A stretch of 64,000 nt of DNA from Hyparrhenia diplandra (GCA_015847255.1 JADLZK010010468.1:50727-114726), one strand, 5' to 3'; shown: positions 54,201 to 64,000, numbered from the stretch's first letter. A program made the numbers and translations. The notes: generated by a model not told the origin, from the sequence alone.

Positions 54201-57133
54201 TGCGTTACAAGTAATTATAGCACGCATGTAATTGACATGTTCAGTGAGTCCTTTCTGCCAATTTGAGAAAAATTGAAGTTGAGCTGAGTGCTTTCAGTTT
54301 TAACAAGTTCTCATCTTATTCCTCGCGGTGGAGATGTCAAGTCCCCTCCCGGCTCGCTGCCGGACTCAGACCCCGCGACTCAATCTCCACCGCAGAAGAA
54401 GGCCGAACCTCGTCCCTCCCTAGGACCCGTGGCGTGGCTGCACCGGGCGTGGCGTCAGCAGGAAAAACTCCAGGGGAGATGGATCAGAGAGCCTTCACCG
54501 CGCCGCGCGCCATGGATGGAGCCACCGCGCGCCTCCAGAGCAAGGACCGAGCATATTATGAACGGTCCCAACAACCTCCCGGCGGCGGGAAGATGGTGGA
54601 GGCGGCGACGTTTGCGGCGTCGGGGCGGTTGAGGGGTGCCGGCGAGTCCAGTGCGAGGGATGTGGCGACGGCGGCGCGACGCGACGCGAGGTGATAGTTC
54701 ATTTGGTGCCAAATATATATACTATCAAGACGAAAACATGCTAGATCAAATGCAAACGCCATCATATGTCTATATTCAGCCGCACACAAATCTGATTCTA
54801 ACTTCCACACGTACGTCTTGGCCACGAGTCAACAGGGTTACAGGAACAAAGGCGAGGCGCGCTGGATATCCTTCGTAGCCGCCAGCAAAGCATGCGAGCG
54901 GCAGAGCAAGTCACGGACTCACGGTCGGTCGCACCACACCTCAATGAATCGAATCCACCATGCGGTCGTCCGAGCCACGAGCACCACCACCTGCTAGATA
55001 TGGAGAACAGGGTTGCACGCACACATGCCACAATCACCGGCCGGCAGCAACAGGGTAAAACAAATCGTGACAGGAAGCAGCTCAGCTTGGGGTGACTTCA
55101 GCATGGGTTGGGATGCCTTCGGGCACCACCGGTGGCAGGCCGAGCGTCGACCCTGCCGTCAGCTCCACTTCCGGCGACGTCCCTTGTCTTCCCGCGCGTG
55201 GTGGTGTCCTCCTGCAGAAATCCAAGCAGCCGGCACTTGGCATCCCGACGGTAGCCGTGACGCAGCTTTCCCCAGCCAGGTTCGCCGGCATTTTCCTTGG
55301 GTTGGTGGATTTGTGCTAGCCTGATCGATCCTCGTAGCCCGCGCTCATCTGCTTGCGTCCGCCCAGCTCATCCTCGTCCTGCTGGTCGCTGGGCGCTCGG
55401 ACCCGTCCTCACCGTGGGCGCGTCGCCGGCCGGCACCGTAGGCGTATGCGGTATGCTGGGGCAGCGGCGTGCGTAGACGTGCCTCCATCCGGGAGATTTC
55501 CTGACCTGTATTGCATGTCATTCTGTCTTTTTTGTTTCTCTGTTTCCATCGATCCACACTTCGGGCCACAAATTGCCAGTGTCGTCGGCAGCTTGTCCAG
55601 GCCGGCTCGGCTTGAAAAGGACATGGATCACAAGGACGGCTGCGGCCTGCTGGAGGCAAATTCTGTAAGACCCGGACCTTCCTAGATCCTAAAGGACCCT
55701 GCTCCCTACACGCCACGCGCCTTTCAACAATCTCAAAAGCATATGCACTCGTATTTCCCAATTGACGACACGTTAGTTGGACGTTAACGCTTTATCCTTC
55801 TACTATCGGAAAGCTACCACGGAGGCACGGACAGCGTCGGCGTGAGGCGGCTCTGCTGCCTGACCTCTGCCTGGAAGCCATGGAGCTCGGCTGGCTCGCA
55901 GATTGCCCCTTGCCGCGCTGCCCCTTCGCCCGTTGTGCCTCGTTGATGGCGGCGACCTTCGTGTCGGGCTGCTCTCGACCTCGCAGATCGCCAATCGACC
56001 ACCGTCACGCCCCTGTGGCGGCGCGTCGGCAAGAAGGCGGCGGCGCGGGTAGGCGCAACCCCTATCTCTCCCTCATCCAGCTCTGCCTCCACATCCGCAT
56101 CGACCTGCCAAATCCGCCAACATACGAAGCGATCTCTACTCTGTTTTGCTTTGGAATATGAATAACCGTTAGACTGAATCTGAAGCCTCTTATTTGTCTG
56201 ATGAATGACTGAATCTGAAGCCTGCTCCTCTACTCTGTTATCTTATTTGACTGAATCATTTCATCCTTTGTTGGTTACATGTACGTACCTGTGATTGGTT
56301 GAACTCTAAATGTATAGCTGATAAGGATGACTGATGGACTGAATCTGAATGTATAGCTTAGCTAATTAAAGTTTTATTTTTGAAGAAATTGGCTAAGTTA
56401 CAATTAGGTGTCACTTGTTAGTTGCTTACTGGACTAGTGAATGTAGAATGTCGAGATCATCGTTGACGATCCTGGCCACTAGGTAACTACACATCCAGCT
56501 ACTGCCAACACTTGCCCACACGGCAGTATTAGTAGTAGTTTTTGATCCTTAGCACTGATGGATGTATGACGTATCTAGTTGTTGCTCTTCCCCATACAGC
56601 ATGCAGGTGAAACAATACTGCCTCAAGGGGAAAAAAGAAGCAATGACAGGAGCGAACCTTCTGGAAGGATAAACCTGTTTATGTGGTTCATCTCAACAAC
56701 TCATCCAGTCCCAATGTTCAGCTTCCTAAGCAGCCCTTGTACATGTCATTTGGTTGTTATTTTGGGCTTTACATTTCAATTTTAGTGACTTCATTAATTT
56801 ACAGGTTCACTATGCATTGCACAATCACTTAAGTGTGCAATTTTACAAATATTACTCACATTTATATTTCCTAATCACACAGTTTACGCTCCTATATAGC
56901 TATCCAAGTGTACTAGCTTTCAGAAGTTGTTCCCACCTAGTAGTGAAAATAAAACTCAAATTTGAGGCATTGCCACTAAACCTGATTTTCAATCCAGGGC
57001 ATTCTTTATTTTTAGTTGACAGTTGCTACATGGGAAAACTTATGTGCAGTAAATTTGTGAATGATTTTTCTTCATCTTCAAAACTTGCAGGCAGGAAACA
57101 GACATGGACGAGGCTGATGATAACGAGGAATGA
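51237..57133 (+). CDS. unrecognised multi-exon gene; exons 51237-51457, 51537-51659 and 57095-57133
   Basis: Exon A (51237-51457) follows acceptor CCTTCTAG and reads ICNCEKNLCFECGIVHRCG, then KMPNFVDRDKRIFLDKFPNS and a Cys-containing tail; the cysteine spacing (CxC-4-C-2-C) suggests a zinc-binding segment. Exon B (51537-51659) is 123 bases, phase 0 at both ends, between TTTTAG and CAG|GTGTAT, and reads ESGISGYAASYSSHSIAEV. The terminal exon (57095-57133) after CAGGCAG joins in phase and gives ETDMDEADDNEE then TGA. Exon A to B is out of phase by the obvious donor, so an indel or another donor (GGG|GTGTCT) is needed. An open frame 50960-51138 (KSGPAKIRVFDISLHLCDM) may be an earlier exon. I do not recognise the protein. 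The 5.4-kb last intron holds the triplicated segment and a LINE-like insert. Confidence 0.5.
51657..52212 (+). repeat. triplicated intron segment, unit A (556 bp)
   Basis: Starts CAGGTGTATGTGGCATGCCA, exactly at the donor of exon B, and ends GAGGTGATAGTTC. Units B and C repeat it. The open frame beginning MRKIEVELSAFSFNKFSSYS recurs in all three only because the DNA is repeated. Confidence 0.97.
52366..53630 (-). mobile_element. LINE-like element between units A and B
   Basis: On the minus strand it ends CTTAATGAAAAAAAAACGGG ... CGCGAAAAAAA, the same 3' end as the tail at 41151. The minus strand encodes SILSTPVLRKQRRTRGSLRV and ARARRVLLKKM, a basic motif like that found in retroelement ORF1/gag-like proteins of rice. 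Many stops and shifts. About 1.26 kb; the 5' end abuts the start of unit B. No target duplication found. Confidence 0.6.
53631..53945 (+). repeat. triplicated intron segment, unit B (315 bp, truncated)
   Basis: Matches the first 300 or so bases of units A and C with a few indels (for example TCAGACCGGACTCAATC where A and C have CCCCGCGACTC), then diverges. Bases 53946-54145 are GC-rich and unique within the window. Confidence 0.95.
54146..54700 (+). repeat. triplicated intron segment, unit C (555 bp)
   Basis: Nearly identical to unit A over its full length; begins CAGGTGTATATGTGGC with an extra AT, ends GTGATAGTTC. The high identity indicates a recent event. Confidence 0.97.
54701..55635. 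other. no gene recognised
   Basis: Moderately GC-rich intronic DNA with open frames on both strands (for example 55092-55319) that show no domain. Confidence 0.4.
55640..55750 (+). repeat. dispersed repeat, inverted partner of 59985-60075
   Basis: GGAGGCAAATTCTGTAAGAC then CCGG-CCTT ... GGACCCTGCTC and AATCTCAAAAGCATAT occur in the same order in the reverse complement of 59975-60075. A shorter third relative is at about 61497-61535 in the orientation of the second. Confidence 0.85.
55751..57090. other. intronic sequence, no further exon confirmed
   Basis: A GC-rich patch at 55820-56060 and AT-rich remainder. CATGCAG|GTGAAACAATACTG at 56602-56606 could be an acceptor, but the following frame is not convincing. 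Confidence 0.35.
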
Positions 57134-57647
57134 AGCAGAAGGTCTGGGGAGCGATCCAGAGTCTCCAGACTAATGGATGTAGTAGATGGATGCCTCGATG
57201 ATATGTTTGATCTCCAATTATGTTTGAATTTTAACCAAGACTGCGGCACACCTGTTCGACATCTTCGACGGGGTTTTCAACTTGCAGCAAAGGGTACCTG
57301 TAGCAAGAGAGAAACTGAGAGTACCAAGTTAAAGGCAGATTGTCGTTTTGTTCTGAAATTGTTTTTGTAAGAATTGCCGTACAAATGGCACAAGATGTAT
57401 GCACATTGTACATTTTATCTGAATACATATGACGTCTTGGCAGAGTTGAATCTTTGTATAAAAGGTTGTTTTTGCTGAAAATGAACCACCGAAACAACCA
57501 AAACTGAATCTTACAGGTGGTCTTCGAAACCCCGAATCTTTTGGCATAAAGTACCAAAATTCATCCCAAAATAAATCATACTTAATAAGTCAGTGCTGCA
57601 AGGTGACATCTTGATGGGGTGATGATAGAGATGATTTTGCAAGAAAA

Positions 57648-57735
57648 TAACCAAGCAGCCAATCAACCAAGCAGCCAATCAGCCAATACAGTTCTCTGAT
57701 AAAAAGGAATGGTCCTCTCAGCCAATCAGCCAATG
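57648..57735 (+). repeat. cluster of CCAATCA boxes
   Basis: GCAGCCAATCA-CCAA occurs twice and CAGCCAATCAGCCAAT twice within 88 bases, giving six CCAAT motifs. They may be a degenerate tandem repeat or an NF-Y-type site cluster. Confidence 0.85.
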
Positions 57736-57828
57736 CCGACAAAATCTGGTAAACCAACCAGGGCACTGCAGAGCAACCAACCATTTATATGACTCTCAGC
57801 TCATATTATTTTACTATTTTAGAGCCAT

Positions 57829-58395
57829 CATTTTTTTCGACAACAAACGCAATTTTATTTCAACAGCATATAGCTGGTAGGACCATTACAGAGTCACTTG
57901 AACAACCATAATTTCTGGGAGGGGTCCATCCCACACTTGAATTGGACCGGGTCCGAGCACAAACTTAAAACAGCAAGTTCATGTGCAGCTGCATTGGCAC
58001 TACGAGAAACAAGTGATAGACTCTAGGGAAACAAAGCGATCATACAAGAGATCATGGATATCATCTACTTAGCATCCCACACGGAGCATTATCTAAATCT
58101 CTAAATCATTAGTGGTCAACGTTACTTTCAGAAAAGTGGAATCCAGCTCAATGATAATCCGAGAGACACCATAAGCTTCAGCCATTTCATGCACCGTCTG
58201 AACATCTTGCACGTACCCCGCATTGCCAGCACTTGCAAGGACCAAGGCACCCATGTGGTCTCTTTTTATAAAACCCCACGATCCGATCTTTGTCGCTGAT
58301 ACAAATACACCATTAGAATTGATCTTTAAGCTTGCCCTGAAGTGGTGGTCTCCATCATGCTCTTGCCATTTCTGAGTTGCTCCTCCTATTTTTTC
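57829..58395 (-). pseudogene. RNase H-like (RVT_3, PF13456) fragment of a non-LTR retrotransposon
   Basis: The minus strand reads ASLKINSNGVFVSATKIGSW, then GFIKRDHMGALVLASAG, HEMAEAYGVSRIIIELDS, a broken middle, and VSRSANAAAHELAVLSLC before TGA at 57896-57894. This is the ordered signature of the RNase H-like domain found at the end of plant L1-type polyproteins and solo copies. In an intact domain the segment before 'AEAYG' would carry a longer helix with a catalytic Glu; here it is shortened. The 3' end ATAAAATTGCGTTTGTTGTC then A7 gives a LINE-type tail at 57829-57835. Stops and shifts in the middle make it a remnant. Confidence 0.88.
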
Positions 58396-58399
58396 TTTC

Positions 58400-59420
58400 T
58401 CTGCTCAGCCTCCCATCACTATGACACACATCTGAAAACAAAAGGATGAAGATAGGAAATTAATCAATGCCTTTTTGCTTGCCACATTTTTAAATTAACA
58501 CATAAAAACATGACTGAATTATCACCTTTTCGTGCTGCCAGTACCCGATCTTTGGTGCAAATAAATGACTCTGCCATCTCCATATCAAGTGGAGTATGGA
58601 TTTAAAAATTAACACAAGAGCAACTTTCACTTTAAAATCACAGGGTAAATTTCACTTTTTTTTTTTAAAAAAACAGGGCTATGTTGTGTCGAAGCAGCCT
58701 GTGACAGCCAAAGCGCCATGGGAAAAATACTAAGAATAGCACACACGGAAGAATTCCACCAAATCACAGGGCTATGTTGCGTCAAAGCAGCTGCGACAGC
58801 CAAAGCGCCATGGAAAAAAAAATAAAAGCACTGAATTCTATTTCAGCAAGATCATGAAAATGTCCATGAATATCATCGGATATAGTAACAGGGCTCTTAA
58901 CAGGCTGCAACAATGATGACAACCAATCGTCCAAAAGTCAAATAACATGCCCAAATCAGGGATCCATGCATCTGTGAATCCAGCGTATAAAAACAGCATA
59001 GATTATCAAAGCATCGATCTTATCTTCTGGTCTTTAAATGTTAGTTAAGCTATGTTGTTCAGAAGGTTCAGAAGGTGTTCCTTCCCCACCACCGTGACAT
59101 TTTTTTACAAATTTTAAAAACTTAAAAGGGTGGGTTCAGGAATCTTTCATCAGAGCTTGACGATGATATGTGGGAATGACATAGATTGTGAACTAGAAAC
59201 TTAAACCATTTGTTATTCTTAACTGGGTTGGTATAAGATATATATATGAAGAAAAGTTAAGCTGTCCCTAACAAGATAATACATCAAAACAGCAAACCTG
59301 AACATTGCTTTTCCTCCATCAGAATCTCCTTTTCTTTCTCACACAGAGGTATGCCCTGTACCATAAATCAATTGTGGATATTAATTCTACAGATGATCCA
59401 TTAACCCATTTTGGACAGCA
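58400..59420. other. no gene; contains a 93-bp-offset tandem duplication
   Basis: CAGGGCTATGTTG-GTC-AAGCAGC and GACAGCCAAAGCGCCATGG occur at 58674-58722 and 58767-58814. The rest is AT-rich without features. Confidence 0.6.
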
Positions 59421-59427
59421 TTGATCG

Positions 59428-59550
59428 ATCATCTACGGCTTATCAGACATCCTGGTCATATCAGACAATTACAGGTTATGTCAGACAATTATCAGACATC
59501 CCGGTCATATCGATCTCATCTACGGCTTATCAGACAATTACAGGTTTCAT
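59428..59550 (+). repeat. nested short repeats
   Basis: ATCTACGGCTTATCAGACA (2 copies), TATCAGACATCC-GGTCATAT (2), and ATCAGACAATTACAGGTT (2) interleave in 120 bases. Confidence 0.9.
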
Positions 59551-59639
59551 CAGTGTCAAAGGTTCTCATAGTCACCGCTTTAGAAGCCATTGTTTTTGTT
59601 GAACAAGCCACATCATTAAAAGTCCATTGTCTAACAGTT

Positions 59640-60440
59640 GGTTGGCCGAGTCCAACCTCGATGTGTTGGTCATGCCGTAGTCTGTGCTGGTGTGACAATG
59701 TTGGGCCCAAACGTCGAAGACTTGAAGTGCATGGCCGGTGAACTACAGCTCGAGCATAAGGTTACCTTCGTAGAGAAGCCATGGTGCTCCGCCACGCGCA
59801 GGCGTGGTCCGCGGCGGGGCGAGCGTGTCCTCGACGGCTCAGGCGGCGACGAGCAAGTCCGCGACGGCCCTGGCCGGCGGAGACGAGCACAGCAAGGCGC
59901 GAGCAACTCGGGAGGCGCCTCATCCCCGCAGTCCCCAAGCAGGTCATGTTCATCGTCAAGGCAGAAGGCAGACTACATATATGCTTTTGAGATTCCAACA
60001 GACGACACATGTCATTTTAAGAGCAGGGTCTTTTCTGGATGAAGAAAGGACCGGGTCTTACAGAATTTGCCTCCCGGCTGCGGTTCATCCCACCACGATG
60101 TCTGACCGGCCCATTGCCGGTGCCATACCTGCTGGTGTGTTTGTCATGCACGTCGGTCGTGTGGGACTGTGGGATGTGTGCTTGCAGCCTCGTCGTAGGT
60201 ACCGAAGCTCTAGTGCCTTTTCCTCCATGATGGCGCCGGGCACCCTGGTGGTCCGGTCGACGAAGCCGAGTGGCAGTACGCGGGCCGGTGGCGGCGGCTG
60301 GGAGAGAGCTGGTGGCGGTGCAGCAGGAGCCGCAGACGCAGCCGCAGCCGAGCGGCGCGGCGGAATCAGGTCTGCCGCCGTGGCGGCGGCAGTTGCGGGT
60401 GTGAGTCGCGTCGTGGTCGTGTAGTAGGAGTCCTTTGCCA
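59640..60440. other. GC-rich block, unidentified, with inverted-repeat arm at 59985-60075
   Basis: A plus-strand frame contains VEDLKCMAGELQLEHKVTF, which looks protein-like, but I cannot place it. The GC-rich remainder is open on both strands. The arm GGACCGGGTCTTACAGAATT TGCCTCC at 60047-60073 is the inverted partner of 55643-55680. Confidence 0.35.
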
Positions 60441-60479
60441 AGATTGGTTGCCACCACGTCCATTGGCTAGCCTCCGCAA

Positions 60480-61500
60480 GGTGAGGCTTCACTCCTCAAA
60501 GCTTTCTGAATTTCTGCATTGTTCCATCTAGCTTGCGAACTATTATCCTGATGAATTTCTTCGTGGAATCAAATAGAGAGCATGTTCATCTGAACTGAGC
60601 TACCTTTTACCTGTCTATTACGATGAACTCAACGAATTATACCTTCTACAAATTATACCTTTATCTGTCTATTATGTTCCACGTGAAGCAATTGTATGAG
60701 CTATTCTGAAATGAATCCTGTAAACGCACCAGTAGATGATTTACCCAAATAAACATAGTTAGGTGACTCCAGTGATCACTTTAACCTGCAGGGTGATTCA
60801 ACTGTAAATGGCCGATAGGCCCAGCACTGCTACGGACTGACTTTTTCTATGAAAGGGGCGTTTGTACTGAAGTTTGATGCACTGGCTCTCTCAATAATAA
60901 AAAAAAAAAAGTCTAATAAACAAATAAATACAAGTATCTGATTGAGACCTGATCTCTCAGACCATTAGTTTGTGCAACTAAAATGCTAGTAGTTCTAGGA
61001 ACATTTCAGATCGATTCTTTTGGACTTGCATTTCGAAACTACATGGTTTCAATTTGATCTTTTTGCCTTTGAACTCTATACTTGGAGCGAAAACACACTC
61101 CCTTCTCTATGTCCTGTTTATATAAATATGAGGTACGAAATATTGAAATTGGTCAGTTTTATTTTGTAGGAACGAGGAGCGTATCGAAACAGAATCTGAA
61201 TTGATAAAACATCTTTTCTTTATGATCAAGTGATATTTTTCTGTTACCATCATGACAATGGTTATTTGACATCATATATTGCCTTCTTCTGGCTCCATTT
61301 TATTTACACCGCTATATGTTTCACCTGATAAACAATGCTCTATATGTCTGTCCGTGATGGCTTCCGACGGAAGAATAAGGCTAACGTGGAACTAATGTGC
61401 CGTCAAATAAGTTGGAAGAAACAAGAAGGATACACGTGCTTTGAGAGATTGTTGAGGGGGTGCACGTGTCGGTTGACAAGCAAGGTTTTTAGAATCCGGG
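60480..61500. other. no gene seen
   Basis: AT-rich intergenic sequence; a decayed repeat start lies near 61497 (GGAAGGACCGGATCCTTCAC). Confidence 0.5.
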
Positions 61501-61546
61501 AAGGACCGGATCCTTCACAATTTGCCTCCGCTACGGCCACCGATTG

Positions 61547-61799
61547 TACTCCTATTATTGTTGAATGGAAGCTCTGTGATGCTAAAAAAAATGCCACCAA
61601 TTATATATTATATTAAAGTATATAAAATTATAAATATTTATGCTAAGTAACTAGTGTCATCGGAAAGATCTTTTTAAGTTTAATTTTTTAATAAAATTAT
61701 TTATAGAAAATATAAATATTGCATGAATTTTGTATAATCAAGTTAAAGTTACGGCATGAACACCCAAAAACTATGTTTAATTTGAAACGGAGGGGAGTA
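61547..61799. mobile_element. Stowaway-type MITE, decayed
   Basis: Left end TACTCCTATT, right end AACGGAGGGGAGTA with TA at both edges, AT-rich interior of typical length. The left terminus has several mismatches. Confidence 0.5.
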
Positions 61800-62060
61800 A
61801 AGCAATGGCATTCATTAAAACGCATAGATTTTGTATGCATGATAATTCCAATAACATCGCATGCAATCCCATGGAATATACTAATTATTCAAGTACCACA
61901 CAGCGTGATAGATTAATACATAGTACAATTACAACCCTCAAATTTAACCAAGCAACAATGACAATAATGTACCCAAGCAAAACAAAGAACAATTAGTTCA
62001 CCCAAAGCACATCACATCTAAAATTAAACGTTTCATAACTATGGGCTTGCAGTGTTCATC
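61800..62060. other. no gene seen
   Basis: AT-rich downstream flank of the F-box pseudogene; probably its 3'-UTR and beyond. Confidence 0.4.
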
Positions 62061-62065
62061 AGGCA

Positions 62066-63783
62066 TTATGGCACTTGCTGCAAAGCCCCTACAACATTAA
62101 ATTTCACCGAGGGGGACTTTCCCTCAATCCATGATCTGATAACCAAAGAGAGCATTCTGGGAGTCCCTGATATCATCCTTGGTCAAGGAAGACATTTGCT
62201 AATTCCGGGATCAGAGCACCTAGGTAAACTGATACATAGTGGTGTCAACGTAAGGCAGTCAAGTGATGTAGCATTCTCAGGGAATATACCATGTTAGCTC
62301 AACCAAGATCTTTGCAGAGAAGAAACCAGTAATCTTCACTCTCTTAAAGGTTGCTGTGGCGGGTTCCCCATGATCTGCCTCTGAGGTGAAGGTTCTCCAA
62401 CAAACGGCTCATACTTCATCCCCGCCCCTAGTATATTTACCTGAAGATGAAAAGCCAAGATGTGGAAATTAGAGGTCCTGGACTACTACAGTACTACTGA
62501 CGTTTTTGACTTGTCTAGATACATAGATTTTGATATATTTTACATGTACACTATGTCTAGATACAGTAAAAAACAATATATATTATCTAAAAAACAAAAA
62601 TACTTATAATTTGGAACAAAGAGTATTATATATGCCAGTCATTACAGGATGAACAACGACTTACACCCAATAGCATAGTCTCAGGGAAGGGCAGCATCAA
62701 GAAAAGAAACCACAGAGAAACAATCATAATGTGGGGAAAATGCCCCATCACAAAGTCTAATACTCAAATGCTTGAGGTGCAGGAATGTATTTGACACCAT
62801 TGGGGGATTAGGCACCTGCAAAAAAGATGTCTCAGATTCCAAGATAGAAAAACACCATTCTAAGCACCTTCAATCGCCTTAGCACTCAATACAAACCTCA
62901 TAAAATGATAATACAAGGAAAGAGCTTCAAGATTTGGCACAATGAATGGAAGCTTGGCAAGAGCAAAGGAGATAGTGCAACTCTTATGCAGTATCATGTC
63001 CTTCAGTTGCAATAGTGATTCTCCAAGTGAAAATTCTCCATTGGTAGATTCTGCAAAAAGTGAAAACTGGATATATTTGGAGCTTCGCTCTCTATCATTT
63101 TTAACGAATCCCATGTAGACACCCTGAGACGGCTGAGGCTGTAGGAGGCAAGGTATCTTCAGGCGAACAATCTTATAGCATTCTGATAAATCAATAGCTC
63201 CAAAGCGGTTGAATTAAAGAGGAGGCACTCTAACTCATTCCCTGTAATACTCACGTTACTTAGATACAGACTAGTCAGGTGTTTTTCAAGCAATGTAGCC
63301 CAACTGTGTTCCTGAAGGTGCACCAAGCAAGCTTTAGATGCTGAATCGAAGCCTCTCCCATCAGATAAAAGAGAGCATGGGAAACTGTAATTTCGCCTTT
63401 ATTTGGTAACAGATGTAGGCTGAGTTCTTCGCCGGTGTAATAATAGCAATCTCAAGCCAATTATTGAGATAAGAATAGGTGTCGCATTATAACCACAGAA
63501 ATCTATCTTGAGAGCCTTCAAACCAATGCCTGAACGTTTTTTTCAGAATCTGGTCAACTTTGCTGTTGAAATCCCTGGTGATTTCATCCTTTCCATGTAA
63601 ATTTTATTCAAGCCTAGTGTTTCCCTGCTGATGGTAATGTCAGGCGACACCTCCACGAACCTAGAAAGGCATGGGACACACACAGGCAGCACGTGGCAGC
63701 ATCTTGAAGTGGCATCATGAAATGTATATGACGCCATATGTCCTGGGTACACATTGGAAAAAGTTAAGGTTTCACCGCTTGAA
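62066..63783 (-). pseudogene. F-box/LRR protein pseudogene (plant FBD/RNI-like type), 5' part outside window
   Basis: Minus strand. Exon a (63783 to about 62885, acceptor TTTACAG) reads TLTFSNVYPGHMASYTFHDA, RSGIGLKALKIDF, LSLHLLPNK, LSRLRVST, KMIESEAPNISSFHF, LQLKDMILHKSCTISFA and VPNLEALSLYYHFM. Exon b (62815-62665, TTGCAG/GTGTAAGT) reads NTFLHLKHLSIRLCDGAFSP and VVSFLDAALP. Exon c (62440-62066, acceptor TTCAG) reads RVKITGFFSAKILVELT, ENATSLDCLTL and VKFNVV. This is the block order of the large grass F-box family that recruits substrates to SCF ubiquitin ligases through leucine-rich repeats; the F-box would be encoded right of 64000. At least six frameshifts and in-frame stops break it. 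The exon a/b junction is also out of phase. Confidence 0.9.
62504..62632. mobile_element. decayed MITE in the F-box intron
   Basis: TTGTCTAGATACATAG and TATGTCTAGATACAGTA with an end TTGGAACAAAGAGTA resemble the interior and right end of the 'CTCCCTCCGT' Stowaway-type MITEs. Located between exons b and c. Confidence 0.5.
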
Positions 63784-64000
63784 CTGTAAATAGCAGGAAG
63801 GGAAAAAGGAAAAGATCAATACTGTTACTAATACTACATTGACTTAGGTGGTAAGTAGGTTGACATTTTTATAAGGGTCACTATATCATTTTCCTGCTGG
63901 TATCGTTTCAGGGTTGAATAGCCAGCGCAGTAGAATCACCATCAGGTCTAAGCTATCGTTTCAGTAGTTGAACTGTTTAGATTTGTTAGGCTTCAGTTTG
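63784..64000 (-). other. intron of the F-box pseudogene, running off the right edge
   Basis: Begins (on the minus strand) outside the window and ends at the pyrimidine-rich acceptor TTCCTGCTATTTACAG. No exon is seen in these bases. Confidence 0.5.

Noticed and set aside
51773..54694. Family of three similar proteins starting MRKIEVELSAFSFNKFSSYS
   Set aside because: The frames are similar only because a non-coding intron segment is triplicated; frames diverge at indels between units and no domain is present.
57590..57784. Hydrophobic, tryptophan-rich minus-strand frame of 64 codons
   Set aside because: Arises from the complement of repeated GCCAATCA boxes; no start context or homology.
62052..62297. 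81-codon plus-strand open frame
   Set aside because: Antisense to the terminal exon of the F-box pseudogene, whose minus-strand blocks explain the sequence.

Overview
The window reads as nuclear DNA of a grass, most likely from or near the Oryza lineage. Recognisable genes have GC-rich exons and short GT-AG introns. A SAUR gene begins with the grass-type start MINPKKLAQLAR. The sequence is dense in Stowaway- and PIF/Harbinger-type MITEs, hAT and Mutator-like elements, RTE- and L1-type LINE tails, a T-tailed tRNA-derived SINE and gypsy remnants. The organism call is inference from these traits.

Layout. 0-2.4 kb: a LINE remnant, an 832-bp-offset direct duplication, and the first exon and promoter of a minus-strand gene running off the left edge. 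2.5-4.4 kb: a broken DUF241 gene with an 823-bp hAT element (perfect 8-bp target duplication) just upstream. 5.7-9.9 kb: a SINE and a LINE tail with target duplications, a CpG-rich block, a 45-bp perfect palindrome. 9.96-11.76 kb: a Mutator-like element with about 130-bp inverted termini that carries its own three-exon minus-strand gene. 12-27 kb: retrotransposon-rich (LTR-like blocks, an Athila/Tat-type integrase fragment, a MITE, a minisatellite). 27.7-30.6 and 47.8-49.5 kb: two copies of one segment, each with the same unrecognised gene; the first copy holds a 1.4-kb insertion. 31.7-32.3 kb: a 5'-truncated RTE LINE with a 17-bp target duplication. 36.8-40.1 kb: a GH3 beta-xylosidase pseudogene with introns retained. 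42.6-43.2 kb: a SAUR pseudogene with an intact TATA box. 51.2-57.1 kb: exons of an unrecognised plus-strand gene whose last intron has been enlarged by a segment present three times and by a LINE-like insertion. 57.8-58.4 kb: a retrotransposon RNase H remnant. 62.1-63.8 kb: a minus-strand F-box/LRR pseudogene whose 5' exons lie beyond the right edge.

No gene that I can recognise is intact. GH3, SAUR, DUF241, F-box, the duplicated pair and the Mutator-borne gene all carry several small frameshifts while their amino-acid motifs stay well preserved. That suggests either a graveyard of young pseudogenes or an assembly with uncorrected indels. The genes do not form a pathway; shared context comes from transposon activity and repeated local duplication.
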